Origin: CAYNFP01 sp964396655
GTDB lineage: Bacteria > Bacillota_I > Bacilli_A > RF39 > UBA660
Length of the DNA stretch: 64,000 nucleotides
Assembly: GCA_964396655.1 (NCBI GenBank)
Contig: CAYNFP010000005.1
Coordinates: 62,001-126,000, forward strand
Reading direction: 5' to 3'
The notes under the pieces are model-generated. The model was not told the DNA's origin and did no database searches. It saw only the letters and a program-made list of their open reading frames with translations. Shown piece after piece: positions 42,231-50,425 of this stretch. Every line of letters starts with the position of its first letter. Position 1 is the first letter of the stretch. Position numbers and translations under genes: made by a program.

Positions 42231-43475
42231 ATGAAAAAAATATTTAAAAATTACAAATCGACTTTAATATTATTATTAGCATTAGTAATAGGTGCCTCTG
42301 TTGGATTAATCTTTAAAGAAAAAGTATCATTCTTAAAACCTTTTGGAGACTTATTTCTTAATATGTTGCTTATAATAATAGTGCCACTCATATTCTTAAC
42401 AATATCTACTGCGATTGGTAAAATGCCACAACCAAAAAGAATTGGCAAGATACTTACCTCAATATTTATTGTATTAATATTAACTTCCATAATAAGTGTA
42501 TTAGTTGGATTAATAAGTACCAATACAACAAAGTTAGTTAATGTTAAAGATGGGAATGAAATAAGAGAATCTTTAGAAATAACTGATGAAGAAACAAATG
42601 TTGAAGATGTTAACTATTTAGAAAAAACTGTTCAAGCAATTAGTGTTGATAACTTTGATAAATTATTATCAAGAGAAAATATGATTGCATTAATAGTATT
42701 TTCTATATTAATAGGTATTGCAATTAACTTGGCCGGAGAAAAAGGTAAACCATTTTTAGCAGTATTGGAAAGTGGTAACTGGGTAATTCAAAAATTTATT
42801 AAAATTATTATGTATTATGCCCCTATTGGATTAGGTTGTTATTTTGCAACTTTAATTGGAACATTCGGAAAAGATATTGCTATTGGGTATGGTAAAACTT
42901 TTATAATATATTTAATAACTGCAATATTATTCTATTTTATAATTTATTCATTATATGCACTTATATCTGCTGGCAAAAAAGGATTTGTAAGTTTTTGGAA
43001 GAATATTATACCTACTACTTTAACAGCTTTAGGAACATGTTCTTCAGCAGCCACTATTCCCGTAAGTACTACGGCTTCTAAGAAGATAGGAGTATCAGAT
43101 GATATTGCAGATACAACAATTCCATTAGGAACAAGCTTTCATAAAGATGGATCTATTATTGGAAGTGTATTTAAAATAATGTTTTTAATATATTTATTTA
43201 ATTCAAATGTTTCTTTATGGAAAATATTTGGTGTAGCTTTAGTAGCAACTTTACTAGTGAGTGCAGTACCTATTGGTGGTGGAACAATTTCAGAAATGTT
43301 AATAATAACAATGCTTGGCTTCCCAGTTGCTGCATTACCAATTCTTACTATAATAGCAACTATAATAGACGCCCCTGCAACAGCATTAAATGCAGTTGGA
43401 AATACATCTTGTAGTATGTTAGTAGCAAGAATGATTGACGGGAAAAATTGGTTAATTAAAAAAGTTAGAACTTAA
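42231..43475 (+). CDS. Dicarboxylate/amino acid:cation symporter (DAACS family)
   Basis: The 414-residue membrane protein takes up glutamate, aspartate, serine or C4-dicarboxylates with Na+ or H+. Family features are the GTCSSAATIPVST hairpin region, TTIPLGTSFHKDGSII, GGGTISEMLIITMLGFP and DAPATALNAVGNTSCSMLVAR near the end. SD AAAGGAG precedes ATG 42231. The last codons (K-V-R-T-stop) are also the left arm of a terminator hairpin now split by the IS element that starts two bases after the stop codon; the protein itself is intact. Confidence 0.9.
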   Translation: MKKIFKNYKSTLILLLALVIGASVGLIFKEKVSFLKPFGDLFLNMLLIIIVPLIFLTISTAIGKMPQPKRIGKILTSIFIVLILTSIISVLVGLISTNTTKLVNVKDGNEIRESLEITDEETNVEDVNYLEKTVQAISVDNFDKLLSRENMIALIVFSILIGIAINLAGEKGKPFLAVLESGNWVIQKFIKIIMYYAPIGLGCYFATLIGTFGKDIAIGYGKTFIIYLITAILFYFIIYSLYALISAGKKGFVSFWKNIIPTTLTALGTCSSAATIPVSTTASKKIGVSDDIADTTIPLGTSFHKDGSIIGSVFKIMFLIYLFNSNVSLWKIFGVALVATLLVSAVPIGGGTISEMLIITMLGFPVAALPILTIIATIIDAPATALNAVGNTSCSMLVARMIDGKNWLIKKVRT

Positions 43476-43476
43476 T
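43455..43476. other. Left half of a terminator split by the IS element
   Basis: The 14-base arm ATTAAAAAAGTTAG (43455-43468) plus the loop AACTTAAT (43469-43476) lie left of the IS. The matching arm CTAACTTTTTTAAT lies at 44838-44851 on the right. Joining the two sides through one copy of the loop restores a perfect 14-bp bidirectional terminator between the symporter gene and purB. Confidence 0.8.
43469..43476. repeat. 8-bp target-site duplication, left copy
   Basis: AACTTAAT lies directly outside the left inverted repeat; the same eight bases are at 44830-44837 directly outside the right one. They include the stop codon of the symporter gene. Confidence 0.75.
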
Positions 43477-43502
43477 TGAAGTTGTCAATGAAAAGTGGAC
43501 AC
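43477..43502 (+). repeat. Left terminal inverted repeat of the IS
   Basis: The sequence starts TGAAGTTGT and ends AAAAGTGGACAC. It matches the reverse complement of 44804-44829 at 22 of 26 positions; the four mismatches are all in the middle. Confidence 0.9.
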
Positions 43503-43512
43503 TAAAAAAGAA

Positions 43513-44331
43513 TTATTGAAACCCTAGTTGATTTTTATATTCAATTGGGGTTTTATATTGCAATGCATATGATGGACGATAATTATTATTATCCCAAACA
43601 ATATCATCTATAAATTCTTGAACTGTGTTATAATTATTTATGTCAAAATCAATATACATTTCTTTCTTAATCCAACCATTTTTAGATTCGATAACTGGAT
43701 TATCTGTTGGTGTACCAGTTCTGGACATAGATCTGGCAATTTTATAAGAATTGAATATTTTGTTAAATGACACTGAGGAATAAACGGCTCCTTGATCTGT
43801 GTGAATAATAGTCTCAAGGTTTTCGTATCCTCTTTTTATTTTGTTATTTAACATATTATTTAAAGCTTCTCGATGGTTTAATATACCATTTCCATTCATT
43901 GACTTTCTGATATCATAACCAATTATTTCATTATTAAAAATATCTAAATAAAATGTCCAATCATATTTTCTTTTCTTAAAATAGAAAGTAGTGGTATCAG
44001 AAACTACTTTTTCGAATGGTCTTGTTGTATTCCAATTACCATTTATAATATTCGAATATTTAATAGATTCTTCACCAGGGCGTTTATATTTATAATGTTT
44101 AGCTTTTGATTTTATACTTAATATTTTACATACCTTATGAACAAGGTTTGCTGATACATACCAACCAGTTTCATTTAATATTATTTTTCTTATTCTATGA
44201 TATCCATAACTAGGTTTTCTTTTATGAATGTCTTTAATAAGTTCTCCTAAATCTCTTCGATTTATTTCATAATTATTTAATATATCTTTATTATTTAACC
44301 ATTTATAATAACCAGATCTTGACACTCTCAT
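43513..44331 (-). CDS. IS3-family transposase, OrfB (catalytic, rve domain)
   Basis: The 272-residue frame shown starts at ATG 44331 (MRVSRSGYYKW). The same frame is open upstream into orfA (SLCEI precedes it), so the active enzyme is probably the OrfAB fusion made by -1 frameshifting. The HTH_21-like start is followed by the retroviral integrase-type core with the DDE triad: Asp in VVSDTTTFYF, Asp in IIHTDQGAVYSS and Glu in NPVIESKNGWIKKE. The C-terminus has the YNNYRPSYAL-type motif NNNYRPSYALQYKTPIEY. It appears complete. Confidence 0.92.
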   Translation of the reverse strand: MRVSRSGYYKWLNNKDILNNYEINRRDLGELIKDIHKRKPSYGYHRIRKIILNETGWYVSANLVHKVCKILSIKSKAKHYKYKRPGEESIKYSNIINGNWNTTRPFEKVVSDTTTFYFKKRKYDWTFYLDIFNNEIIGYDIRKSMNGNGILNHREALNNMLNNKIKRGYENLETIIHTDQGAVYSSVSFNKIFNSYKIARSMSRTGTPTDNPVIESKNGWIKKEMYIDFDINNYNTVQEFIDDIVWDNNNYRPSYALQYKTPIEYKNQLGFQ

Positions 44332-44399
44332 TATTTCGCATAAAGATTTTATATTATATTCTTTACTTAATAATTCGATTATTTCATATTTTGCTTGTG

Positions 44400-44747
44400 T
44401 TATTTCATGAATTTTACATACGTACCATCTTCTTTCATTAGGAATCCTTTTTTTAACATTTCATTCTCAATTCTAAGTTTCATGTTTTCATATTCTAATT
44501 GTTCTTCTTTTGTTAAATTTCTTTTATTATAGTATTTTGCCAATGGGTTATTATGTTTCCTTTTTGTAATTAATCCATCCATACCTTTTTCACGATATTT
44601 ATGAATCCACGCAGTTATTAACCCATTATTTATTCCAGTTTCTTTTGTTATTTCAGCAGAACTTTTTTCCAATTCTATTATTGGTTTTATAATTTTATAT
44701 TTTTCATCCGCAGTCCATTGCTTAAATTTTTGACCTTTACTTGCCAC
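44400..44747 (-). CDS. IS3-family transposase, OrfA (helix-turn-helix)
   Basis: The 115-residue DNA-binding half of the transposase has a helix-turn-helix (about 28-55, ITKETGINNGLITAWIHKY) followed by a leucine-zipper-like helix (LTKEEQLEYENMKLRIENEMLKK). That is the normal OrfA layout. The A7 slippery run lies within codons for LKK near residue 99-100, after which the -1 frame continues into OrfB. SD AGGAGATGA precedes ATG 44747. Confidence 0.9.
   Translation of the reverse strand: MASKGQKFKQWTADEKYKIIKPIIELEKSSAEITKETGINNGLITAWIHKYREKGMDGLITKRKHNNPLAKYYNKRNLTKEEQLEYENMKLRIENEMLKKGFLMKEDGTYVKFMK
44448..44454 (-). other. A7 slippery site for programmed -1 frameshift
   Basis: On the minus strand TTA-AAA-AAA-GG in orfA gives seven consecutive A. 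A -1 slip here leads into a frame (RIPNERRWYVCKIHEITQAK and on) that is open up to and through OrfB, as in other IS3-family elements that make OrfAB by slippage on A-rich heptamers. Confidence 0.75.
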
Positions 44748-44778
44748 AATATCATCTCCTTTATTAAATTATAACAAA

Positions 44779-44815
44779 CAAAAAGTGGTACACATCTTTT
44801 TATGTGTCCACTTTT
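44779..44815. other. Hairpin inside the IS end, upstream of orfA
   Basis: AAAAGTGG-T-ACACAT and ATGTGT-CCACTTTT form an imperfect stem with one bulge, overlapping the right inverted repeat. In a transcript entering from outside it would form upstream of the orfA ribosome binding site. It may shield the transposase from read-through transcription, as known for several insertion sequences (inference). Confidence 0.45.
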
Positions 44816-44829
44816 ATATTACAACTTCA
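44804..44829 (-). repeat. Right terminal inverted repeat of the IS
   Basis: This is the inverted copy of 43477-43502 with four central differences. It is followed directly by the right copy of AACTTAAT. Confidence 0.9.
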
Positions 44830-44851
44830 AACTTAATCTAACTTTTTTAAT
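44830..44851. other. Right half of the split terminator with target duplication
   Basis: AACTTAAT (44830-44837, second copy of the loop) is followed by CTAACTTTTTTAAT (44838-44851), the arm that pairs with 43455-43468. The purB stop codon (44847-44849) lies in this arm. Confidence 0.8.
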
Positions 44852-46184
44852 AATTAATTTTTGACGCTAAACCTATATAACTTGAAGGAGTTAAATTTAA
44901 TAAAATCTTCTTATCTTCTTCATTAATATCTAAGGCTTTTATAAAAGTTTCTAGGTCTTCTTTCGTAAGATCTTTTCCTCTTGTTAATTCTTTCAATTTT
45001 TCATAAGCATCATCATATTTGTTTTTTCTTAATATAGTTTGTACCGCTTCTGCCAATACTTCCATATTATTATTTAAATCTTTAGATAATTCTGTTTTAT
45101 TAATATCTATTTTACTTAATCCTGTAATTGTTTGATTAATTGCGATTACAGAATATGAAAATAATACTCCAATATTTCTAAGCAAAGATGAGTCTGATAA
45201 ATCTCTTTGTAATTTAGAAATTGATAAATTATCAACTAATGTATTTATAATTCCAATAGACATTTTTGAATTTGCCATTGAATTTTCAAAATTAATTGGA
45301 TTTACTTTATGAGGCATAACAGAAGAGCCAACTTCTTTATCAACTACTTTTAATTTAAAATAGTTAATACTTATGTAATGCCACATGTCATTATCTAAAT
45401 CATTTATTATATTATTTAATATTTTTATATAATTAAACATTACACATAAATTATCATGAGATTCTATTTGAGTTGTAATAGGATTATAATTAATACCCAA
45501 TCCTTCTACAAATGTTTTTGATTCTTTAATCCAATTTATTTGAGGATAACTTATAACATGAGCATTGAAATTACCAACTGTTCCATTAAATTTACCAGTT
45601 ATTTTAGCTTTTTTTATTAAATTTAATATATTATTTATTCTATATTCAAATACTTTAAATTCTTTTCCTACAGTAGTTGGAGTTGCTGGTTGACCATGTG
45701 TATGTCCAAGCATTGAAATATTTTTATATTTACTGCTTAAATTTTTTAAATTTGATATAAGATTTTTTATTAACAAAATATATTCTTTCAAATAATCTTT
45801 TAACATTAATGCATACGCTAAATTATTTATATCTTCAGATGTACATGCAAAGTGTATTAATTCACTATAAGGAATTTTATTTTCACTAAATTTATTTCTT
45901 AAATAGTATTCAATAGCTTTTACATCATGATTAGTCGTCTTTTCTATTTCTTTAACTTTTTTGCATTCACTAATATCAAAACTTTCATAAATTTCATTAA
46001 TTTTTTCTTTTTGTTTAATAGTTGTTTTTTTATTTATTAATTCAGTAAAATATAAAAACCATTTTATTTCTACAAAAATTCTATATTTAATGTATGAAAA
46101 TTCTGAAAAGTAATTTGAAATATTTTCAGTTATTTTTCTATATCTTCCATCAACTGGAGATATTGAAAATAATTCATCTAGCAT
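44847..46184 (-). CDS. purB: Adenylosuccinate lyase
   Basis: It catalyses two steps of purine synthesis: release of fumarate from SAICAR and from adenylosuccinate. At 445 residues it is of the longer, E. coli-like PurB type that begins SPVDGRYRKITENISNYFSEF. Other motifs are TNHDVKAIEYYL, HFACTSEDINNLAYAL, LGHTHGQPATPTTVGKE and the signature VGSSVMPHKVNPINFENSMAN. It overlaps the 3' end of purA by 7 bases, so the last two AMP synthesis steps are coupled. Its downstream terminator has been split by an IS. Confidence 0.96.
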   Translation of the reverse strand: MLDELFSISPVDGRYRKITENISNYFSEFSYIKYRIFVEIKWFLYFTELINKKTTIKQKEKINEIYESFDISECKKVKEIEKTTNHDVKAIEYYLRNKFSENKIPYSELIHFACTSEDINNLAYALMLKDYLKEYILLIKNLISNLKNLSSKYKNISMLGHTHGQPATPTTVGKEFKVFEYRINNILNLIKKAKITGKFNGTVGNFNAHVISYPQINWIKESKTFVEGLGINYNPITTQIESHDNLCVMFNYIKILNNIINDLDNDMWHYISINYFKLKVVDKEVGSSVMPHKVNPINFENSMANSKMSIGIINTLVDNLSISKLQRDLSDSSLLRNIGVLFSYSVIAINQTITGLSKIDINKTELSKDLNNNMEVLAEAVQTILRKNKYDDAYEKLKELTRGKDLTKEDLETFIKALDINEEDKKILLNLTPSSYIGLASKINY

Positions 46185-47440
46185 TTTATTATGTTCTCTC
46201 TTTCAGGACCTGTTCCAATAAATTTAATTGGGATTCCAACAAATTCTTCTATTCTATCTAAATATTTTTTTGCATTTTCTGGTAAATCTTTTCTGCTTTT
46301 TATTTTATCAATACCATCAAAATCAGCCTTAAATGTTTCATAAATTGGAGTACATTTATTTAATACTTCAAAGTTTGTATCATAATTAGTTGTTAATTTG
46401 CCTTTATATTTATAAGCCACACATAATTTAACTTCTTTTAATTTACCAATTGTATCTAAATGATTTATAGCAATCCCTGTAGCTCCATTAACTCTAACTG
46501 CATATTTTAATGACACTAAATCAAGCCATCCACATCTTCTTGGTCTTTTGGTTGTTGTACCATATTCATGAGCAAGCTCTCTAATTGTATCTCCCATTTC
46601 ATTATTTAATTCTGTTACATAAGGCCCAGCTCCAACTCTTGAAGAATGTGCTTTTATTACTAAAAATACTTCGTTAATATGTTTTGGCCCAATACCACTT
46701 CCAACACAAATTCCTCCAATTGTAGGATTAGATGAAGTAACATAAGGATAAGTTCCATGATCAATGTCAAGAAATGTTGCTTGGGCTCCTTCACATAATA
46801 TATATTCTTTATTTTCAATACTTTCATGTATTAAATCAAATGTATCACAAACATATTTTTTTAATTTCTTTGCATATTCTTTATATTCAGAAATTATTTC
46901 TTCTTCATTTAAAGTCTCAAATTTATATGCTTTAAAAATAGTATTAAATTTTTTAATATTCTTTCTTGCTAATTCTTCAAAATTATTAGAAATAAATGTT
47001 TCGACTCTTATTCCACTTCTTTCCATCTTATCTGAGTAACAAGGTCCAATGCCTCTTTTAGTAGTTCCAAGTTTATCATCTCCCCTTAATGATTCTTGTA
47101 ATTCATCCATTTTAATATGATATGGCATTATAATATGAGCCTTAGAGCTTATGTATAAGTTACTTACATCAATTTTATTTTGCTTTAATACTTTAATTTC
47201 TTCTAACAAAACCTTAGGATCTATTACTACACCGTTACCAATTATTGCTTTAGTCCCTTCATTTAAAATTCCTGATGGTATCAAATGAAAAGCATACTTT
47301 TTATCTCCGACCACAACTGAATGTCCGGCATTATTTCCTCCTGTACATCTAATACTCATTTTTGCTTTTGATGATAAGTAATCAATAATTTTACCCTTTC
47401 CTTCATCACCAAAAAACCCGCCTATAACTACATCTACCAT
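46178..47440 (-). CDS. purA: Adenylosuccinate synthetase
   Basis: It joins IMP and aspartate with GTP to give adenylosuccinate. The start is ATG 47440 (GGAGG eight bases upstream); the longer frame from TTG 47455 would include the ribosome binding site. The protein has 420 residues. Motifs are VVIGGFFGDEGKGKI (where most PurA have 'QWGDEGKGK'; here GFFGDEGKGK), GGNNAGH, KRGIGPCYSDK, EGAQATFLDIDHGTYPYVTSSNP and TTKRPRRCGWLD. It overlaps purB by 7 bases. Confidence 0.96.
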   Translation of the reverse strand: MVDVVIGGFFGDEGKGKIIDYLSSKAKMSIRCTGGNNAGHSVVVGDKKYAFHLIPSGILNEGTKAIIGNGVVIDPKVLLEEIKVLKQNKIDVSNLYISSKAHIIMPYHIKMDELQESLRGDDKLGTTKRGIGPCYSDKMERSGIRVETFISNNFEELARKNIKKFNTIFKAYKFETLNEEEIISEYKEYAKKLKKYVCDTFDLIHESIENKEYILCEGAQATFLDIDHGTYPYVTSSNPTIGGICVGSGIGPKHINEVFLVIKAHSSRVGAGPYVTELNNEMGDTIRELAHEYGTTTKRPRRCGWLDLVSLKYAVRVNGATGIAINHLDTIGKLKEVKLCVAYKYKGKLTTNYDTNFEVLNKCTPIYETFKADFDGIDKIKSRKDLPENAKKYLDRIEEFVGIPIKFIGTGPERENIIKC

Positions 47441-47460
47441 AAATTCCACCTCCAAAAATA

Positions 47461-47490
47461 AAAAAATATAGTACGCGTGCTACTATATAT
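47461..47490 (-). terminator. Hairpin with T tract between the coiled-coil gene and purA
   Basis: On the minus strand ATATAGTA/TACTATAT with loop GCACGCG is followed by T7. It ends 21 bases before the purA ATG and starts about 50 bases after the upstream gene's stop. It either ends the upstream transcript or acts as an attenuator in a purA leader; no purine riboswitch pattern is visible. Confidence 0.6.
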
Positions 47491-47537
47491 TCACATAAAT
47501 AATTATACTCCTATTAACCTTACAATACAAATACTTT

Positions 47538-47930
47538 TTATTCTAATACTCTTGTTACTGCTTTATTAGCAAGATCATTAAATAATCTAAATTGTTCTGG
47601 AGTTAATTTTTTAGGAATAAAATCATGAATCACTTCTTCTACAGCTTTTTTTACTTTTCTTAATTCTTCTTGTTTATCCTTAAGTAAAGCTTCTAGTTTT
47701 TTTAAATTATCTTTCGCCCAAGATATGGTCTCTTCTGCTATTGCAATTTTTTCTTCAAGCGATTTTCCTTCATATTCAAAATTATCATCTTCTGATAATG
47801 TACCAAACATTGTCAAAGATTTATAATTTGATTCTGCTCTAGATAGAGCATAATATAAATCTTCTATATTTTGTTCTAATTTTCCAACTTCATTTGTTAA
47901 ATTATCAATCATCATTTCATATTTTTCCAC
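47538..47930 (-). CDS. Coiled-coil protein, paralogue 3 (soluble)
   Basis: The 130-residue protein is helical throughout with heptad-like Leu/Ile spacing. It shares with its two upstream neighbours an N-terminal MEKYEMMIDNLTNEVGKLEQ pattern, a SLTMFGTLSEDDNFEY segment (also in paralogue 2 as NIVNFGEPSEDFEYN) and the C-terminal motif FIPKKLTPEQFRLFNDLANKAVTRVLE. Unlike them it has no membrane hairpin. The family is not one I recognise. SD AAGGAGA precedes ATG 47930. Confidence 0.6.
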   Translation of the reverse strand: MEKYEMMIDNLTNEVGKLEQNIEDLYYALSRAESNYKSLTMFGTLSEDDNFEYEGKSLEEKIAIAEETISWAKDNLKKLEALLKDKQEELRKVKKAVEEVIHDFIPKKLTPEQFRLFNDLANKAVTRVLE

Positions 47931-47950
47931 AAAATTCTCCTTAAGTTTTT

Positions 47951-48703
47951 TTATTTAATTTCTAATGTTCTAGTAATAGCGCTACTTACACTTTCATCAA
48001 ATGAATTTTTTTGCTCTTCAGTTAATTTGCTTGCCATAAATTCTTGAACCATATTATTTATTATTTTTTTTACTAATGATATTTTTCTTTTTTGTTCTTC
48101 AATCAAAGCAATTTTACCTTCTAATTCTTTTGTTTTAACATCTAACATTTCTTCTGCTGGTTTTATTTTTGCAAATACCGCCTTTTCTTCTTCTAATAAT
48201 TCACTTAGCTTTGTTTCAACTTCTTCTAAAGTATGATTTTTTAATAAATTTCTAATTTCTTTTGTGTTTTGCCAAAATAAGCATAAACCACTCATAGAAG
48301 ATAAGACAAGGGAAGATACAATTGCTATTCCAATCAAATGAAAAACTAACGAAGAAGCAAAAACGCCAGTTATTAACATAATTAATAAAAGCATTAATAA
48401 AATCCCTAAAAATAATATTCCGCCATCTTTCAAACTACTTTTTCTAACTTCTTTATATTTTGTTTCTTTTGATAAAAATCCTATCCTTATAATATTATAT
48501 TTATCCATTTCTATTCTTATTGTTTCGAGAGTCCTGTTTGGACAAAAATTATATTCAAAATCTTCGGATGGTTCTCCAAAATTTACTATATTTGAATAAA
48601 TTTTCTCTGCTTTTACTTTTTCAGCTATGGCAATATTTTTTTCTTTCTCTAATCTAGTTAGCTCTTTTTCCATTTCATCAAGTATTATTTGATATTTTTC
48701 CAT
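47951..48703 (-). CDS. Coiled-coil protein with membrane hairpin, paralogue 2
   Basis: In this 250-residue protein an N-terminal coiled coil (about 1-90) is followed by two transmembrane segments (about 93-120 and 122-150), then a second long coiled coil and the shared C-terminal motif (EFMASKLTEEQKNSFDESV, then AITRTLEIK). The two coiled coils would lie on the same, probably cytoplasmic, side. It resembles no named family that I can recall. It lies 20 bases upstream of paralogue 3 and 18 bases downstream of paralogue 1, so the three probably form one operon. Confidence 0.65.
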   Translation of the reverse strand: MEKYQIILDEMEKELTRLEKEKNIAIAEKVKAEKIYSNIVNFGEPSEDFEYNFCPNRTLETIRIEMDKYNIIRIGFLSKETKYKEVRKSSLKDGGILFLGILLMLLLIMLITGVFASSLVFHLIGIAIVSSLVLSSMSGLCLFWQNTKEIRNLLKNHTLEEVETKLSELLEEEKAVFAKIKPAEEMLDVKTKELEGKIALIEEQKRKISLVKKIINNMVQEFMASKLTEEQKNSFDESVSSAITRTLEIK

Positions 48704-48721
48704 AAATTCTTCCCTTTTCTA

Positions 48722-49438
48722 TTACTCATTTTGACCTAAAGTTAATCTATAAGCTCTGTCTATATATCTATCAAATACTTCTTTTAAATTTTCAGGAAAT
48801 TTATCAGGAACAAATTCTTCAATAACTTTTTCTATTTCTTTTTTAAAACTTTCTATTCTCTTTCTTTGATTTTCAACTTTTATTTTTGCTTCTTCTAAAA
48901 CTTCAGCTTTTTCTTTTAAAATTCCTTCAATATTTCCTAATGATTTTTCAGTTTCTGATTTTGCCAATTTTAGTTCTTCTATTTTTCCATCTATTTCTTC
49001 TGGATTTAATTTAAATAAATCCATAAATTTTGATACTTCTCTGTTTTTTGCTAAATAATTATAAGTTGTCTCAAGTCCTATTACAGCAAGAACTGCACAT
49101 GCTAAAATAACCCCCATACCAATTTGAACGGCTGCAAGAAAAACACAAATAAAACCTGGTATTATAGACAAAATACTTAAAATTAATAAAATACGTGATA
49201 ATAATAATATTTTTTTTGATTTTTTTAAAGTTTCTTCTTTTTCTGATCTTTTTTCTTTAAATTCCTCAAGTCTTTTTAGTTCTTTGTCATTTCCGCTTAA
49301 TGTATTTATACATTTTTCTTTTATTAAACCACAATATTTTTCTGTATCTGATTTTTCAGTCTCAGCTTTACTTACATATTCTTCTAAAGCTTTTAATTCT
49401 TCTTCTAATTCTTGAAGTTTTTTTCTATAATCTTTCAT
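48722..49438 (-). CDS. Coiled-coil protein with membrane hairpin, paralogue 1
   Basis: The 238-residue protein has the same layout as paralogue 2: a charged N-terminal coiled coil (about 1-75), a hydrophobic hairpin (about 78-128), a second coiled coil (about 150-210) and the end motif EFVPDKFPENLKEVFDRYIDRAYRLTLGQ. It is first of three tandem members. A role in organising or sensing at the membrane is possible; nothing in the sequence proves it. Confidence 0.65.
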   Translation of the reverse strand: MKDYRKKLQELEEELKALEEYVSKAETEKSDTEKYCGLIKEKCINTLSGNDKELKRLEEFKEKRSEKEETLKKSKKILLLSRILLILSILSIIPGFICVFLAAVQIGMGVILACAVLAVIGLETTYNYLAKNREVSKFMDLFKLNPEEIDGKIEELKLAKSETEKSLGNIEGILKEKAEVLEEAKIKVENQRKRIESFKKEIEKVIEEFVPDKFPENLKEVFDRYIDRAYRLTLGQNE

Positions 49439-49493
49439 TTATATATTCTCCCTTTTTCAAGATAGTATTATATACTAAATGTTATTTTTGTCA

Positions 49494-49521
49494 ATTAAAA
49501 AAGTAAGTTTATACTTACTTT
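49494..49521 (-). terminator. Terminator of the nrd-trxB group
   Basis: On the minus strand AAAGTAAG/CTTACTTT with a six-base loop is followed by more T. The trxB stop codon sits in the stem. It separates the redox and nucleotide-reduction genes from the coiled-coil genes. Confidence 0.8.
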
Positions 49522-50416
49522 AATTATCAATATATTTTATTGACTCAATTGCTGCGATTGTCCCGTCATTTGTTGCTGTAGTAAGTTGTCTTATTTTTTT
49601 ATCTCTACAGTCTCCCGCAACAAATATTCCTTCTATGTTTGTATGACAATCATTATCTGATACTATAAATTTATTTTCATTTAATTTTATTATATCTTTT
49701 AAGAACTCATTTTGAGGAATTTGACCTATAGATAAAAACATTCCATCTATATCTAATTTTCTATCTTCTTTAGTATCAGAAATTATTATTGATTCAAGTT
49801 CTTCTTCTCCATTTAATTTTTTAACAACTGAATTATATATTATTTCAACATTAGATTTATTTTTTATTCTATCTGTTAAAACTTTTTCTGCTGTTAAAAA
49901 TTCCAGATTTTGAACAATATATACTTTCTTACATAATTCTGATAAAGCTAGAGAAGTTACTAATGCTGTATTACCTCCACCAATAACTGCAACTGTCTTA
50001 TTTTTATAAAAAGCTCCATCGCATGATACACAAAAATGTATTCCATTACCAATTAAGTTTTCTTCATTAGGTAATCCAAGAGTTCTAAATTTATTACCTG
50101 TTGCTATTATTATAGCTTTGGTTTTATATTCATTATCTTCTGTAACAACAGTTTTTTCTTTGCCATTTTTTATTTCTGTAACTTCTTCAAGTTCAATTTC
50201 TCCCCCAAGATTAATTACTTGTTCATATAAATTATTTGATAATTCACTACCACTTATTTTTATATATCCCGGATAATTTTCTACTAAAGGAGAAGATGCT
50301 ATTTGACCTCCAATACTTTCTTTTTCTAATATCAATACTTTTTTATTTGCTCTAAGAGCATATATGGCTGCAGTCATCCCTGCAGGGCCACAGCCTATTA
50401 TTATAACATCATACAT
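49520..50416 (-). CDS. trxB: Thioredoxin reductase (NADPH)
   Basis: It reduces thioredoxin or glutaredoxin-like proteins with NADPH through FAD. The 298-residue protein has an N-terminal GxGxxA site IIIGCGPAGMTAA, the redox pair CVSC (129-132, usually CATC), an NADPH-binding GGGNTA motif and the C-terminal FAD motif GIFVAGDCRD. It follows the NrdD gene by 9 bases. Because that NrdD has its own fused glutaredoxin domain, this reductase is a natural electron source for it (inference). Confidence 0.94.
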   Translation of the reverse strand: MYDVIIIGCGPAGMTAAIYALRANKKVLILEKESIGGQIASSPLVENYPGYIKISGSELSNNLYEQVINLGGEIELEEVTEIKNGKEKTVVTEDNEYKTKAIIIATGNKFRTLGLPNEENLIGNGIHFCVSCDGAFYKNKTVAVIGGGNTALVTSLALSELCKKVYIVQNLEFLTAEKVLTDRIKNKSNVEIIYNSVVKKLNGEEELESIIISDTKEDRKLDIDGMFLSIGQIPQNEFLKDIIKLNENKFIVSDNDCHTNIEGIFVAGDCRDKKIRQLTTATNDGTIAAIESIKYIDN

Positions 50417-50425
50417 ATTTATGCC

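Larger units (their letters stand above)
43477..44829 (-). mobile_element. IS3-family insertion sequence (IS150-like), complete
   Basis: This 1353-bp element is bounded by 26-bp terminal inverted repeats (43477-43502 and 44804-44829, 22 of 26 identical, tips TG...CA). It carries orfA and orfB in the minus direction with a -1 slippery site and is flanked by the 8-bp repeat AACTTAAT. All DDE residues and both ends are present, so it looks intact. It is inserted in the loop of the terminator between two convergent genes and disrupts no reading frame. Confidence 0.92.
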
